Assembly: GCA_045129695.1 (NCBI GenBank)
Contig: JBGVJZ010000035.1
Location: forward strand, 1-64,000
Direction of reading: 5' to 3'
DNA: 64,000 nucleotides
Source: Eshraghiella sp045129695
Lineage (GTDB): Bacteria > Bacillota > Clostridia > Lachnospirales > Lachnospiraceae
Every line of letters begins with the position of its first letter. Within the stretch, counting starts at the first letter, position 1. The notes below the pieces were generated by a model. It was not told the origin of the DNA and did not search any database. It was given only the letters and a program-made list of their open reading frames with translations. Made by a program: the position numbers and the translations under genes. Positions 16,624 through 24,317 of the stretch are shown in pieces.

Positions 16624-17354
16624 ATTACCTTTTCTCCTTTTTTTTGCATTTTATTAATATAAGCTGTGTACTCTGTTCCGTATTTGGAAAATGAGGTTTT
16701 GTATACTTTACAGTCGGACAGAAGCTTTGCCAGCCACAGCGGTGCTGACTGTGAAATCTTGATTTCCATAAGCCAGTAACCTTTTTCGAGAATCATATCG
16801 CCATAGGTCCCCTTTTGTAAATCAAGGTCTACCCTCCGTCCTCTAATATTAGTATCAAAAGTTATTCTCAATTCTCTGTCGTCCTTACCGAAATACGCCC
16901 GTCTGTCATACGATATATATACTTTTGGAACAAGGGCGTATCTGTTCTTCATATAATCTATTTCCCTGAATATCTGTGAATTGCAGTCAATGCTGTCAGG
17001 AGGAATATTTCTGTCAAGATAATCCACAGCCTCCTTAAGCGGTAGAGTTATTCTTCTCTTATTAACATTTCCTTTGAACTTTTTCTTGATTTCGATGAAT
17101 GACTCAGAATAATCATCAGGAATACCATATGACCGCAGCCTCAGTTTCTCCTTATAAACAGGCTTTTCAATTGATTTCCTGATTAGGCTGTCATCCGGCG
17201 AATCATAATATATATTGCATATGCTGTAAAAACCTCCGTCTTTACTATGTTCGTCAGGAACCATATATTCATCCAGATATTTAATAATTTCATGATACTG
17301 ACTGTTATTTAGTTTAAATTTATTTTCGTATCGGTTAAAAACAGTGATATTCAT
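16563..17354 (-). CDS. VTC-domain protein, predicted polyphosphate polymerase
   Basis: 263 residues resembling the catalytic tunnel domain of yeast Vtc4, a triphosphate-tunnel enzyme that makes polyphosphate from ATP. Visible features: NRYENKFKL at the start, YYDSPDDSLIRKS, the basic strand EKLRLRSYG, the EIKKKF strand, the YDRRAY motif, LRITFDTNIRGRR and the late MEIKISQSAPLWL. These alternating charged strands line the tunnel. The last 20 residues (Gln-rich) are encoded in the overlap with the DUF4956 gene. No promoter was clearly identified; the upstream region is shared with divergent nrdD. Confidence 0.85.
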   Translation of the reverse strand: MNITVFNRYENKFKLNNSQYHEIIKYLDEYMVPDEHSKDGGFYSICNIYYDSPDDSLIRKSIEKPVYKEKLRLRSYGIPDDYSESFIEIKKKFKGNVNKRRITLPLKEAVDYLDRNIPPDSIDCNSQIFREIDYMKNRYALVPKVYISYDRRAYFGKDDRELRITFDTNIRGRRVDLDLQKGTYGDMILEKGYWLMEIKISQSAPLWLAKLLSDCKVYKTSFSKYGTEYTAYINKMQKKGEKVICLNQYSQQQKQQYQPSRQS

Positions 17355-17473
17355 TAACGGTTCCTCCTTTATATATATATTAGTTTTTTTATGTGACAGT
17401 TTTTTGACACATTTGTTAAGGTTTCTTCCTATTTATATGGTACTTTCGGGAAGCATACAGCTGTGACATTTCA

Positions 17474-17489
17474 ACACAAGATATTGTGT
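17474..17489. promoter_or_regulatory. NrdR box 1
   Basis: ACACAAGATATTGTGT, a near-perfect match to the NrdR operator consensus (acaCwAtATaTwGtgt) and almost fully palindromic. Distance to box 2 is 41 bases start to start, close to four helical turns. Confidence 0.85.
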
Positions 17490-17514
17490 TTTTATTGTTT
17501 TTTTTAAAAAAACT

Positions 17515-17530
17515 TCACAATATTTAGTGG
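17515..17530. promoter_or_regulatory. NrdR box 2
   Basis: TCACAATATTTAGTGG, a weaker match to the NrdR consensus that overlaps the -35 element of the nrdD promoter by three bases. Two boxes on one face of the helix is the usual arrangement for NrdR repression when dATP is abundant. nrdR itself is not in the window. Confidence 0.75.
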
Positions 17531-17556
17531 ACATATATATATATTGGTGCTATAAT
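17528..17556 (+). promoter_or_regulatory. Predicted sigma-A promoter of nrdD-nrdG-dut
   Basis: TGGACA, 17 bases, TATAAT, 46 bases before the nrdD start codon. Confidence 0.75.
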
Positions 17557-17602
17557 CACTCTCGTAGGTTAATTGACCGTATTTTTATGGAGGATGAAAT
17601 AT

Positions 17603-19729
17603 ATGAAAGTTATCAAAAGAGATGGCCGTGAAGTTACCTATGATCGTAACAAAATCATCATTGCAATTCATAAGGCCAATGATGAAGTGCCATTGGGGGA
17701 AAGAATCTCTGACGAGAAGATTCATGGAATTGTAAGTTCAATTGAAAAGCTTGGTTCCAATACTCTTCAGGTTGAAGAGATACAGGATATTATTGAACAG
17801 AAATTAATGGCGGAGCGTAAGTTTGTGCTTGCAAAGACATATATTATTTACCGCTATCAGCGTGAAATGGTTCGTAAATCCAATACTACTGACGAATCAA
17901 TTCTCGGACTTATCCAGCAGACCAATAAGGATGCCATGGAGGAGAATTCCAATAAGAATGCCGCTGTTGCTTCAACACAACGTGACCTTATTGCAGGTGA
18001 AGTATCCAAGGACCTAACCAAGAGACTTCTCCTTCCTGAGAAGATTTCCAAAGCACATGAGGAAGGTGTTCTTCACTTTCATGATGCAGATTATTTTGTA
18101 CAATCAATTTTCAACTGCTGTCTTATTAATATAAGTGACATGCTTGATAACGGAACAGTTATGAACGGTAAGATGATTGAAAGTCCTAAAAGCTTCCAGG
18201 TTGCATGTACAGTTATGACACAGATTATCGCTGCTGTTGCAAGCAGCCAGTATGGCGGACAATCCGTTGACATCAGACATCTTGGTAAATATCTCCGTAA
18301 GACCAAGGAGAAATTTTTAAAACACTATACCGAAACTTTTTCTGCTCATCTTACTCCTGAAGAGATTGAAAGAATCGCCACAGACAGAATGAAAGACGAA
18401 TTAAAAGCCGGTGTACAGACAATCCAGTATCAGATTAATACATTAATGACTACTAATGGTCAGTCTCCTTTTGTTACATTATTTTTGAACCTCAGGGAGG
18501 ACGACCCTTATATAGAAGAAAATGCACTTATTATCGAAGAGATTTTAAAACAGCGTCTTCAGGGAATCAAAAATAAATCAGGCGTTTTTGTTACTCCTGC
18601 TTTTCCTAAGCTTATCTATGTTCTTGATGAACATAACTGTTTAAACGGGGGCAAATACGACTATTTAACAAGACTCGCTGTTGAATGCTCTTCCAAGAGA
18701 ATGTATCCTGACTATATCTCCGCTAAGAAAATGCGTGAGAATTATGAAGGTGAGGTTTTCAGCTGCATGGGCTGTCGTTCTTTCTTAAGTCCCTGGAAGG
18801 ATGAGAATGGTAATTACAAATGGGAAGGTCGATTTAATCAGGGTGTTGTCAGCCTTAACCTTCCGCAGATTGGTATTCTTGCTCAGGGTAATGAGGAGTA
18901 TTTCTGGGAGTTGATGGAAGAAAGGCTCTCCCTCTGTTTTGAAGCTTTGATGTGCAGACACAAAGCACTTGAAGGAACTCTTTCAGATGTCAGCCCAATC
19001 CATTGGCAGTATGGTGCCATTGCAAGACTTGAACCGGGGCAGACCATTGACGCCCTCCTTCATGGCGGATATTCAACAATTTCACTTGGTTATATCGGTT
19101 TATATGAGGTTACCAAGTTAATGACAGGTGTAAGCCATACCGACCCTGAAGGAACAGAATTTGCGCTTAAGGTAATGAGACGACTCCGTGAAGCCTGTGA
19201 TACATGGAAACGCAACACCGGAATCGGTTTTGGTCTTTACGGAACTCCTGCTGAATCACTCTGCTATCGCTTTGCAGAAATTGATAAAAAGAAATTCGGT
19301 GATATTCCTGACATTACTGACAAAGGATACTACACCAACTCATACCATGTTGATGTTCGTGAGAAAATTGACGCTTTCAATAAATTTACTTTTGAGAGCC
19401 AGTTCCAGGAAATTTCTTCAGGTGGTGCAATCTCATACGTTGAGATTCCAAATTTAAGACATAATCTTCCTGCTCTTGAAGAGTTAGTAAAATATATTTA
19501 CAATAATATTCAGTACGCTGAATTTAATACCAAATCCGACTACTGTCAGGTATGCGGTTATGACGGTGAAATAATTATTAACGATAAACTTGAATGGGAA
19601 TGTCCGCAGTGCCACAATAAGGATCACAATAAAATGAATGTTACCAGAAGAACCTGTGGCTATCTCGGTGAGAACTTCTGGAATGTCGGTAAAACCAAGG
19701 AGATTAACTCAAGAGTTTTACATGTATAA
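17603..19729 (+). CDS. nrdD: Anaerobic ribonucleoside-triphosphate reductase NrdD
   Basis: Oxygen-sensitive class III enzyme reducing NTPs to dNTPs. The N-terminal ~90 residues form an ATP-cone (VIKRDGREVTYD; VEEIQDIIE) for allosteric control. Active-site cysteines are expected in VFSCMGCRSF and the preceding barrel strands. The C-terminus has a zinc site (CQVCGYDGE and CPQCHNK) and the glycyl-radical loop RRTCGYLGENFWNVG with Gly near 686. The start at 17603 follows GGAGGATG; the frame upstream of it is excluded. 708 residues. First gene with nrdG and dut, under NrdR boxes. Confidence 0.97.
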   Translation: MKVIKRDGREVTYDRNKIIIAIHKANDEVPLGERISDEKIHGIVSSIEKLGSNTLQVEEIQDIIEQKLMAERKFVLAKTYIIYRYQREMVRKSNTTDESILGLIQQTNKDAMEENSNKNAAVASTQRDLIAGEVSKDLTKRLLLPEKISKAHEEGVLHFHDADYFVQSIFNCCLINISDMLDNGTVMNGKMIESPKSFQVACTVMTQIIAAVASSQYGGQSVDIRHLGKYLRKTKEKFLKHYTETFSAHLTPEEIERIATDRMKDELKAGVQTIQYQINTLMTTNGQSPFVTLFLNLREDDPYIEENALIIEEILKQRLQGIKNKSGVFVTPAFPKLIYVLDEHNCLNGGKYDYLTRLAVECSSKRMYPDYISAKKMRENYEGEVFSCMGCRSFLSPWKDENGNYKWEGRFNQGVVSLNLPQIGILAQGNEEYFWELMEERLSLCFEALMCRHKALEGTLSDVSPIHWQYGAIARLEPGQTIDALLHGGYSTISLGYIGLYEVTKLMTGVSHTDPEGTEFALKVMRRLREACDTWKRNTGIGFGLYGTPAESLCYRFAEIDKKKFGDIPDITDKGYYTNSYHVDVREKIDAFNKFTFESQFQEISSGGAISYVEIPNLRHNLPALEELVKYIYNNIQYAEFNTKSDYCQVCGYDGEIIINDKLEWECPQCHNKDHNKMNVTRRTCGYLGENFWNVGKTKEINSRVLHV

Positions 19730-19750
19730 TGTTTAAATCCGTATTAATCA

Positions 19751-19782
19751 GTGGAAGGACTTTCACAGGTCCTTCCACTTTT
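19751..19782 (+). terminator. Hairpin between nrdD and nrdG
   Basis: Perfect 10-bp stem GTGGAAGGAC / GTCCTTCCAC with an 8-base loop, followed by TTTT. The T-run is short. It may let part of the transcripts continue, setting a lower level of NrdG activase than of NrdD reductase, or stabilise the nrdD mRNA. Confidence 0.75.
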
Positions 19783-19811
19783 AACAGTAATAATCAAAGA
19801 GGATAATTATA

Positions 19812-20369
19812 ATGAATTATGCAGATATAAAACAATGTGATGCGGCTAATGGTCCGGGAATAAGAATTTCACTTTTTGTAAGCGGCTGCACACACAGATG
19901 CAAAGGATGTTTTAATGAGGTTGCATGGGATTTTAATTACGGAAAGCCTTTTACTGACAATGAAATCAACACAATAATTGAATACCTTAAACCTTCATAT
20001 ATTTCAGGGCTTACAATTCTCGGAGGTGAACCAATGGAACCTGTCAATCAGGCCGGTATCCTTCCGCTTCTTCGAAAGGTACGAAAGGTTTACGGAAACA
20101 CAAAAAGTATCTGGGTTTTCTCAGGCTATCTTTTTGACAAAGATATTATGGGACGTATGATGAATTCAGTTCCCGAAACAAGAGAAATTCTTTCATATGT
20201 TGATGTTATGATGGACGGTCCATATATAGAAGAACTCAAGGATTTAGGTGCTTATTTCAGAGGCTCCAGTAACCAGCGTGCAATACTTGTACAGGAAACT
20301 CTTCATAACAACGACGAACTTGTCTTCTGGGAGCCTGACAAGCCTAAATACGTATTTTCAAATACCTAA
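19812..20369 (+). CDS. nrdG: Anaerobic ribonucleotide reductase activating protein NrdG
   Basis: Radical SAM enzyme that installs the glycyl radical on NrdD. The cluster motif is CTHRCKGC (CxxxCxxC, ~26-33), preceded by ANGPGIRISLFVSG. The SAM-binding GGE motif is in TILGGEPMEP. Length 185 residues is typical. It lies 82 bases after nrdD, behind a hairpin, and 15 bases before dut. Confidence 0.96.
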   Translation: MNYADIKQCDAANGPGIRISLFVSGCTHRCKGCFNEVAWDFNYGKPFTDNEINTIIEYLKPSYISGLTILGGEPMEPVNQAGILPLLRKVRKVYGNTKSIWVFSGYLFDKDIMGRMMNSVPETREILSYVDVMMDGPYIEELKDLGAYFRGSSNQRAILVQETLHNNDELVFWEPDKPKYVFSNT

Positions 20370-20384
20370 ACAAAGGAGAATGTT

Positions 20385-20822
20385 ATGAATATAAAAGTTA
20401 AGAAATTAAACTCTTCTGCCACGCTTCCAACCTATGGCTCAGAATATGCCGCAGGTGCTGATTTATATGCCTGTATGGAAGAAAAAGTTACAATTAATCC
20501 GGGTGAGACTGTCATGATTCATACAGGGCTTGCAATGGAAATTCCTGCCGGATATGCGGGTCTTATCTATCCAAGAAGCGGTATGGCAAGTAAAAGAGGT
20601 CTTGCTCCTGCAAATAAGGTTGGTGTTGTTGACCCTGATTACCGTGGAGAATTCATGGTAGCGCTCCATAACCACTCTCTCACTCCCCAGACCGTTGAAC
20701 CTGCTGAGAGAATTGCACAATTGGTAATTACTCCGTTTCTTACTGCTGAATTTGAGGAAGCTGACGAATTAAGCGATACAGTCAGAGGCGAAGGCGGCTT
20801 TGGAAGTACCGGTTTTAAATAA
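20385..20822 (+). CDS. dut: dUTP diphosphatase
   Basis: Trimeric dUTPase, converting dUTP to dUMP and PPi and so keeping uracil out of DNA. All five family motifs are present: AGADLYA (~26), PRSGMASKRGL (~66), GVVDPDYRGE (~82, catalytic Asp), ERIAQLVI and the C-terminal RGEGGFGSTGF. 145 residues. Co-located with the reductase genes, giving a dNTP supply operon. Confidence 0.97.
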   Translation: MNIKVKKLNSSATLPTYGSEYAAGADLYACMEEKVTINPGETVMIHTGLAMEIPAGYAGLIYPRSGMASKRGLAPANKVGVVDPDYRGEFMVALHNHSLTPQTVEPAERIAQLVITPFLTAEFEEADELSDTVRGEGGFGSTGFK

Positions 20823-20834
20823 AAATAACTTTTA

Positions 20835-20867
20835 GGGGGATTGCCAATGAAGTGCAATCCCCCTTTT
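20835..20867 (+). terminator. Intrinsic terminator of the nrdD-nrdG-dut operon
   Basis: Perfect 10-bp stem GGGGGATTGC / GCAATCCCCC, 9-base loop, TTTT. It lies 12 bases past dut and just before the end of the convergent MoxR operon. Confidence 0.88.
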
Positions 20868-20875
20868 AGAAATTT

Positions 20876-22072
20876 TCATTCCATTTTACTCATTTTACGA
20901 ACATCTTCCTTCGTTACAGTCTCATTACTGTATCTGGCTCTTTCATACATATCCACAAAATCAGTGCTGACATTGTTACCATCAGCAATTGTTTTTTCAC
21001 GTTGTTCATAAGGAGTTCTGTTAATAAAATCGTCCCTTCGTCCGGATTTTGTGCCTCTGATTCTTTTCTTATAAATACGTCTCAGAGCCTTTCTGTTGTT
21101 ATAGCTCTTATCCAAATCCTTAGGTCTGATTTTTCTCTTCTTCTCAGAGACTTCTTTCTTAATTGAAACCTCCTCATCCATATAGCCGGTATGCTGAAGC
21201 CTAAGATAATACTTATATATTTTCTTAATAAGAAGATAAAGACCAAAACCAAGTACTGAAACCACAACAATTATTGCAATAGCAGTAAAAATGTATCTCT
21301 CCAGACTTCTATCAGAATCATCCTGCCAGTACTCATTTTCTCCGCCTATTGACGGATCCGGAGGCTCTATTACCGCTTCATTCTTAGAAGAATTAAGCGT
21401 AATTCTTCTTAAAAAAGACATCATATTGCTGAATTTATTTCTGAGCCATCCACTAAATACTGCCGCCGAAGGTATTTTACCCAAAAGAGCAATCAGTCCG
21501 CAGCCGACTGCCATAAAAAGAGCAGTAAGCACTGTCACAAGATTTGCCATACATTTGGTTTTCTTAATATCAACTATGGATGTATCACATAAATCATCAA
21601 TATAGTTTTCATTTTTCTCAAAATTATTTTGCAGAAATTCCAAAAAATAAAACGTAAAAATTCCGGCAAACAAAAGAATCATATATTTGTAATTCATTAC
21701 AGAGCCCACGCAGTATATTGCCACCAGAACGAATTTGCCAAATCCACTTGCCCTGCTCATGATTTTCATCTCGCCGCATTTGCCGATAATGGAAAATATA
21801 ATCATAATTATTCCTACGATCATCGATGGAATGGATATGTTAGCCCATGCCCTGAAAATAACCGGAATAATAAAGGCTGTGATATGTAACAAAACAGATA
21901 TTACCTTTAACTTAGGTATTCGAAACACAAAACCCACCAGCACAACAGCTGCCGCCATTAACAGCAAGATCCACTCAGCATCATTAGATGTAAACATCCA
22001 TGATACGAATAAAATACAATTAAACCAGAATAATGTTTGTGCAAGATAACGTATAACAGTCGATGTTTTCAT
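20876..22072 (-). CDS. Membrane protein with DUF4129-like C-terminus
   Basis: 398 residues: six or so short helices in the first ~150 residues, another at ~190, and one at about 265-285, then a basic cytoplasmic tail. The tail pattern (TPYEQ ... FVDMYERARYSNETVTKEDV) resembles the DUF4129 domain that closes many MoxR-DUF58 operons, where it often follows a transglutaminase. No transglutaminase domain is seen here. It overlaps the upstream DUF58 gene by 4 bases (ATGA), so it is the third gene of that operon. Function unknown; a role in envelope assembly is inferred from context. Confidence 0.7.
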   Translation of the reverse strand: MKTSTVIRYLAQTLFWFNCILFVSWMFTSNDAEWILLLMAAAVVLVGFVFRIPKLKVISVLLHITAFIIPVIFRAWANISIPSMIVGIIMIIFSIIGKCGEMKIMSRASGFGKFVLVAIYCVGSVMNYKYMILLFAGIFTFYFLEFLQNNFEKNENYIDDLCDTSIVDIKKTKCMANLVTVLTALFMAVGCGLIALLGKIPSAAVFSGWLRNKFSNMMSFLRRITLNSSKNEAVIEPPDPSIGGENEYWQDDSDRSLERYIFTAIAIIVVVSVLGFGLYLLIKKIYKYYLRLQHTGYMDEEVSIKKEVSEKKRKIRPKDLDKSYNNRKALRRIYKKRIRGTKSGRRDDFINRTPYEQREKTIADGNNVSTDFVDMYERARYSNETVTKEDVRKMSKME

Positions 22073-23181
22073 ATACGGTTCACCTCCACATACGTAATCT
22101 GTATTTTACGTGAATGGATATTGCAATCTTTTGCTGACATTATAGGCATTATCCACTCTCCATTACTATTTCCGAGGTATTTTTCAAAAGCCTGTACAAG
22201 CTTCAGTGCATTATCGGTGGAAATCAATACGGATAACTCATCCTTCCCGGCCTCATTATCCATAAAATAATTCATCATCGGCTCCGTATCTTTATCCAGA
22301 TCAATAATAGAAAGATTTCTAAGATTGGATATTACCGTATTAGTTCCGATTCCACTTTCCATTGCAATATTATTACCTTCCAGACAGTCCCTTGCATTGG
22401 TGATTATCTGAACAGGTATCTTATTACGCACAAGCTCCTCCATTAAATTTCTTGTAATTCTGATAGCCTCCTCCATCTGGTCATATTTTTTCCAGACATT
22501 AGTAGTGGTTATATCAAGAAATATGGTTACATGCCTGCTTGTTGTATCATAATAACTATTTACCTTCAAATTACCCGTTTTTGCAGTAGCACTCCAGTTG
22601 ATTTTCTTAATGGGATCAGATGTTGTATAATTACGAATTCCTTTGAACTCAAACGGATCCTCCAAAATAAATCGATTTTTTAACGCTTCACCCATTATTC
22701 TGGAAAAAGGTGCAAGCAGTTCCTTATATCTGCTGTATGCCGGATAAACATATATTGTAGATTTGGAAGGAAATTGCTCAATATACAGATATTCCGATAC
22801 CGGATCAATCGTATTCATGCTTACGGTTTCAATAGAATAAACACCCCTTTTGGTAAAATTCACTTTGAAACGACGTAGAATTTTCTTATGAGAGCCAAGC
22901 GTCATTAAATCGCTGCGATACTGTTTATCAGACACAACGATATTCCTGCTATCTTCATAAAATACACTTTTGTCCAACTCGAATTTGACATTAACCGCAG
23001 GAAGAGGTAGAGCTTTATCGTTAATCAATTCCTCGCAGATGTGGCCATTCTCTCCTTCGTTAATATAATCCGTTTCAAAATACACACTGGCAGAAAGCTT
23101 GTCCTTCCAATGCTTTTCATAATATTTAATTATAACTTTTCGTATTATAAAAAAGCTGACTAAAAAAAGCAGAATAATCAT
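22069..23181 (-). CDS. DUF58 domain protein
   Basis: 370 residues with one N-terminal membrane helix (~2-15) and a vWA-like DUF58 core. The signature lies around GIRNYTTSDPIKKINWSATA (~183-202), followed by HVTIFLDITTTN, the remains of a MIDAS-type strand. These proteins are partners of MoxR AAA ATPases and are thought to act as adaptors in assembly of surface or metal-dependent complexes. Its gene starts 3 bases after moxR and overlaps the next gene. Confidence 0.88.
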   Translation of the reverse strand: MIILLFLVSFFIIRKVIIKYYEKHWKDKLSASVYFETDYINEGENGHICEELINDKALPLPAVNVKFELDKSVFYEDSRNIVVSDKQYRSDLMTLGSHKKILRRFKVNFTKRGVYSIETVSMNTIDPVSEYLYIEQFPSKSTIYVYPAYSRYKELLAPFSRIMGEALKNRFILEDPFEFKGIRNYTTSDPIKKINWSATAKTGNLKVNSYYDTTSRHVTIFLDITTTNVWKKYDQMEEAIRITRNLMEELVRNKIPVQIITNARDCLEGNNIAMESGIGTNTVISNLRNLSIIDLDKDTEPMMNYFMDNEAGKDELSVLISTDNALKLVQAFEKYLGNSNGEWIMPIMSAKDCNIHSRKIQITYVEVNRI

Positions 23182-23184
23182 TAA

Positions 23185-24120
23185 TTATTTACTCCAATCC
23201 TCCGTTGGTACATGTGCATTTCTGACAATTCCTGCAATTCTGTCCTCATACACCTTCATGCCGGCAAACCCCTCCATTAATACAAGACGGTGTGCAAGTA
23301 CCGGAACAGCAAGCCGTTTGATATCCTCAGGTGTAACATAATTTCGTCCCTTTATGTATGCATAACTCTGTGACACACGCATCAGTGCAATACTGCCTCT
23401 CGGACTAACTCCTGCAACAATATTATCCTGATTTCTCGTAGTTTCACAAATCGCACAGATATATTTAATAAGTTCCTCGTGAACATATACCTGCATTGCC
23501 TCCTCATGCATATTTATGATATCCTCTCCGGTACACACAGAGGTAATTGTATCAATTGTATTTCCTGCTAATTTTTGCTTTAGAAGCTTAACCTCTTCCA
23601 AATCCCCTATCATTCCCATTGAAATTCTCATAAGGAATCTGTCAAGCTGTGCCTCAGGAAGCGGAAATGTTCCGGCTGTTTCTATAGGATTCTGTGTTGC
23701 AATTACAAAAAAAGGTGCGTCAAGCTTCCTTGTCTCTCTGTCAACAGTAACCTGCTTCTCTTCCATACATTCCAACAGACTGGACTGTGTTCTCGGTGTT
23801 GCCCTGTTAATCTCATCTGCAAGAAGAATGTTGCAAAAAACAGGACCTTTATGAAATTCGAATTCACCGTTTTTCTGACTGTATACATTGAGTCCGGTTA
23901 TGTCGGATGGTAACAAATCCGGTGTAAACTGTATACGCCCAAAACTCGCATCCACCGATTTAGCAAGAGTCTTCGCAAGCATTGTCTTACCTGTACCCGG
24001 CATATCCTCCATAAGAACATGTCCACCGGTAATCAACGCTGTGACAACCAGTTCAACCACATCGTACTTTCCAACTATTATTTTGTTGATATTATCAATT
24101 AAAATCTGTGCTTTGTTCAT
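23185..24120 (-). CDS. MoxR-family AAA+ ATPase
   Basis: 311-residue chaperone-like ATPase. Walker A MEDMPGTGKTMLAK (~39-52), Walker B NILLADEINRATPRTQSSLL (~105-124), sensor 1 FFVIATQNPIE, and the arginine-finger region LDRFLMRI are intact; the C-terminal lid follows. First gene of a MoxR-DUF58-DUF4129-like operon, the common bacterial layout. No clear sigma-A promoter lies directly upstream, so it may depend on readthrough from the topoisomerase genes, past element A. Target complex unknown. Confidence 0.92.
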   Translation of the reverse strand: MNKAQILIDNINKIIVGKYDVVELVVTALITGGHVLMEDMPGTGKTMLAKTLAKSVDASFGRIQFTPDLLPSDITGLNVYSQKNGEFEFHKGPVFCNILLADEINRATPRTQSSLLECMEEKQVTVDRETRKLDAPFFVIATQNPIETAGTFPLPEAQLDRFLMRISMGMIGDLEEVKLLKQKLAGNTIDTITSVCTGEDIINMHEEAMQVYVHEELIKYICAICETTRNQDNIVAGVSPRGSIALMRVSQSYAYIKGRNYVTPEDIKRLAVPVLAHRLVLMEGFAGMKVYEDRIAGIVRNAHVPTEDWSK

Positions 24121-24146
24121 GAATAGCCTCCCTTTTACAAAATTGC

Positions 24147-24311
24147 GGTTTAGTGAATTAGAAGTGTTGTAAGGATGTTTTGCATGCCTCAGTACTTAGG
24201 CTACGTACTTTGTAGCCTTATATACTGCCAGGCAGGCAACTTAAGCGAGAGTGCTCACTTGAGGGGAATATTTTACGGAGCTATCGCCCTTAACATTTAA
24301 TTCACTAAACC
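24147..24311. repeat. Imperfect palindromic intergenic element, copy A
   Basis: Terminal inverted repeat GGTTTAGTGAATTA (24147-24160) and TAATTCACTAAACC (24298-24311) is perfect over 14 bases and continues imperfectly inward. Inside is a local stem AGGCTAC/GTAGCCT (24198-24204 with 24212-24218). It shares AGGCAGGCAACT (24230-24241), GGGAATATTTTA (24264-24275) and a TTTAATTC end with copy B. It fills nearly the whole gap between the topoisomerase A gene and moxR. It could be a MITE-like repeat or a structured 3-prime RNA. Confidence 0.6.
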
Positions 24312-24317
24312 ATATTT

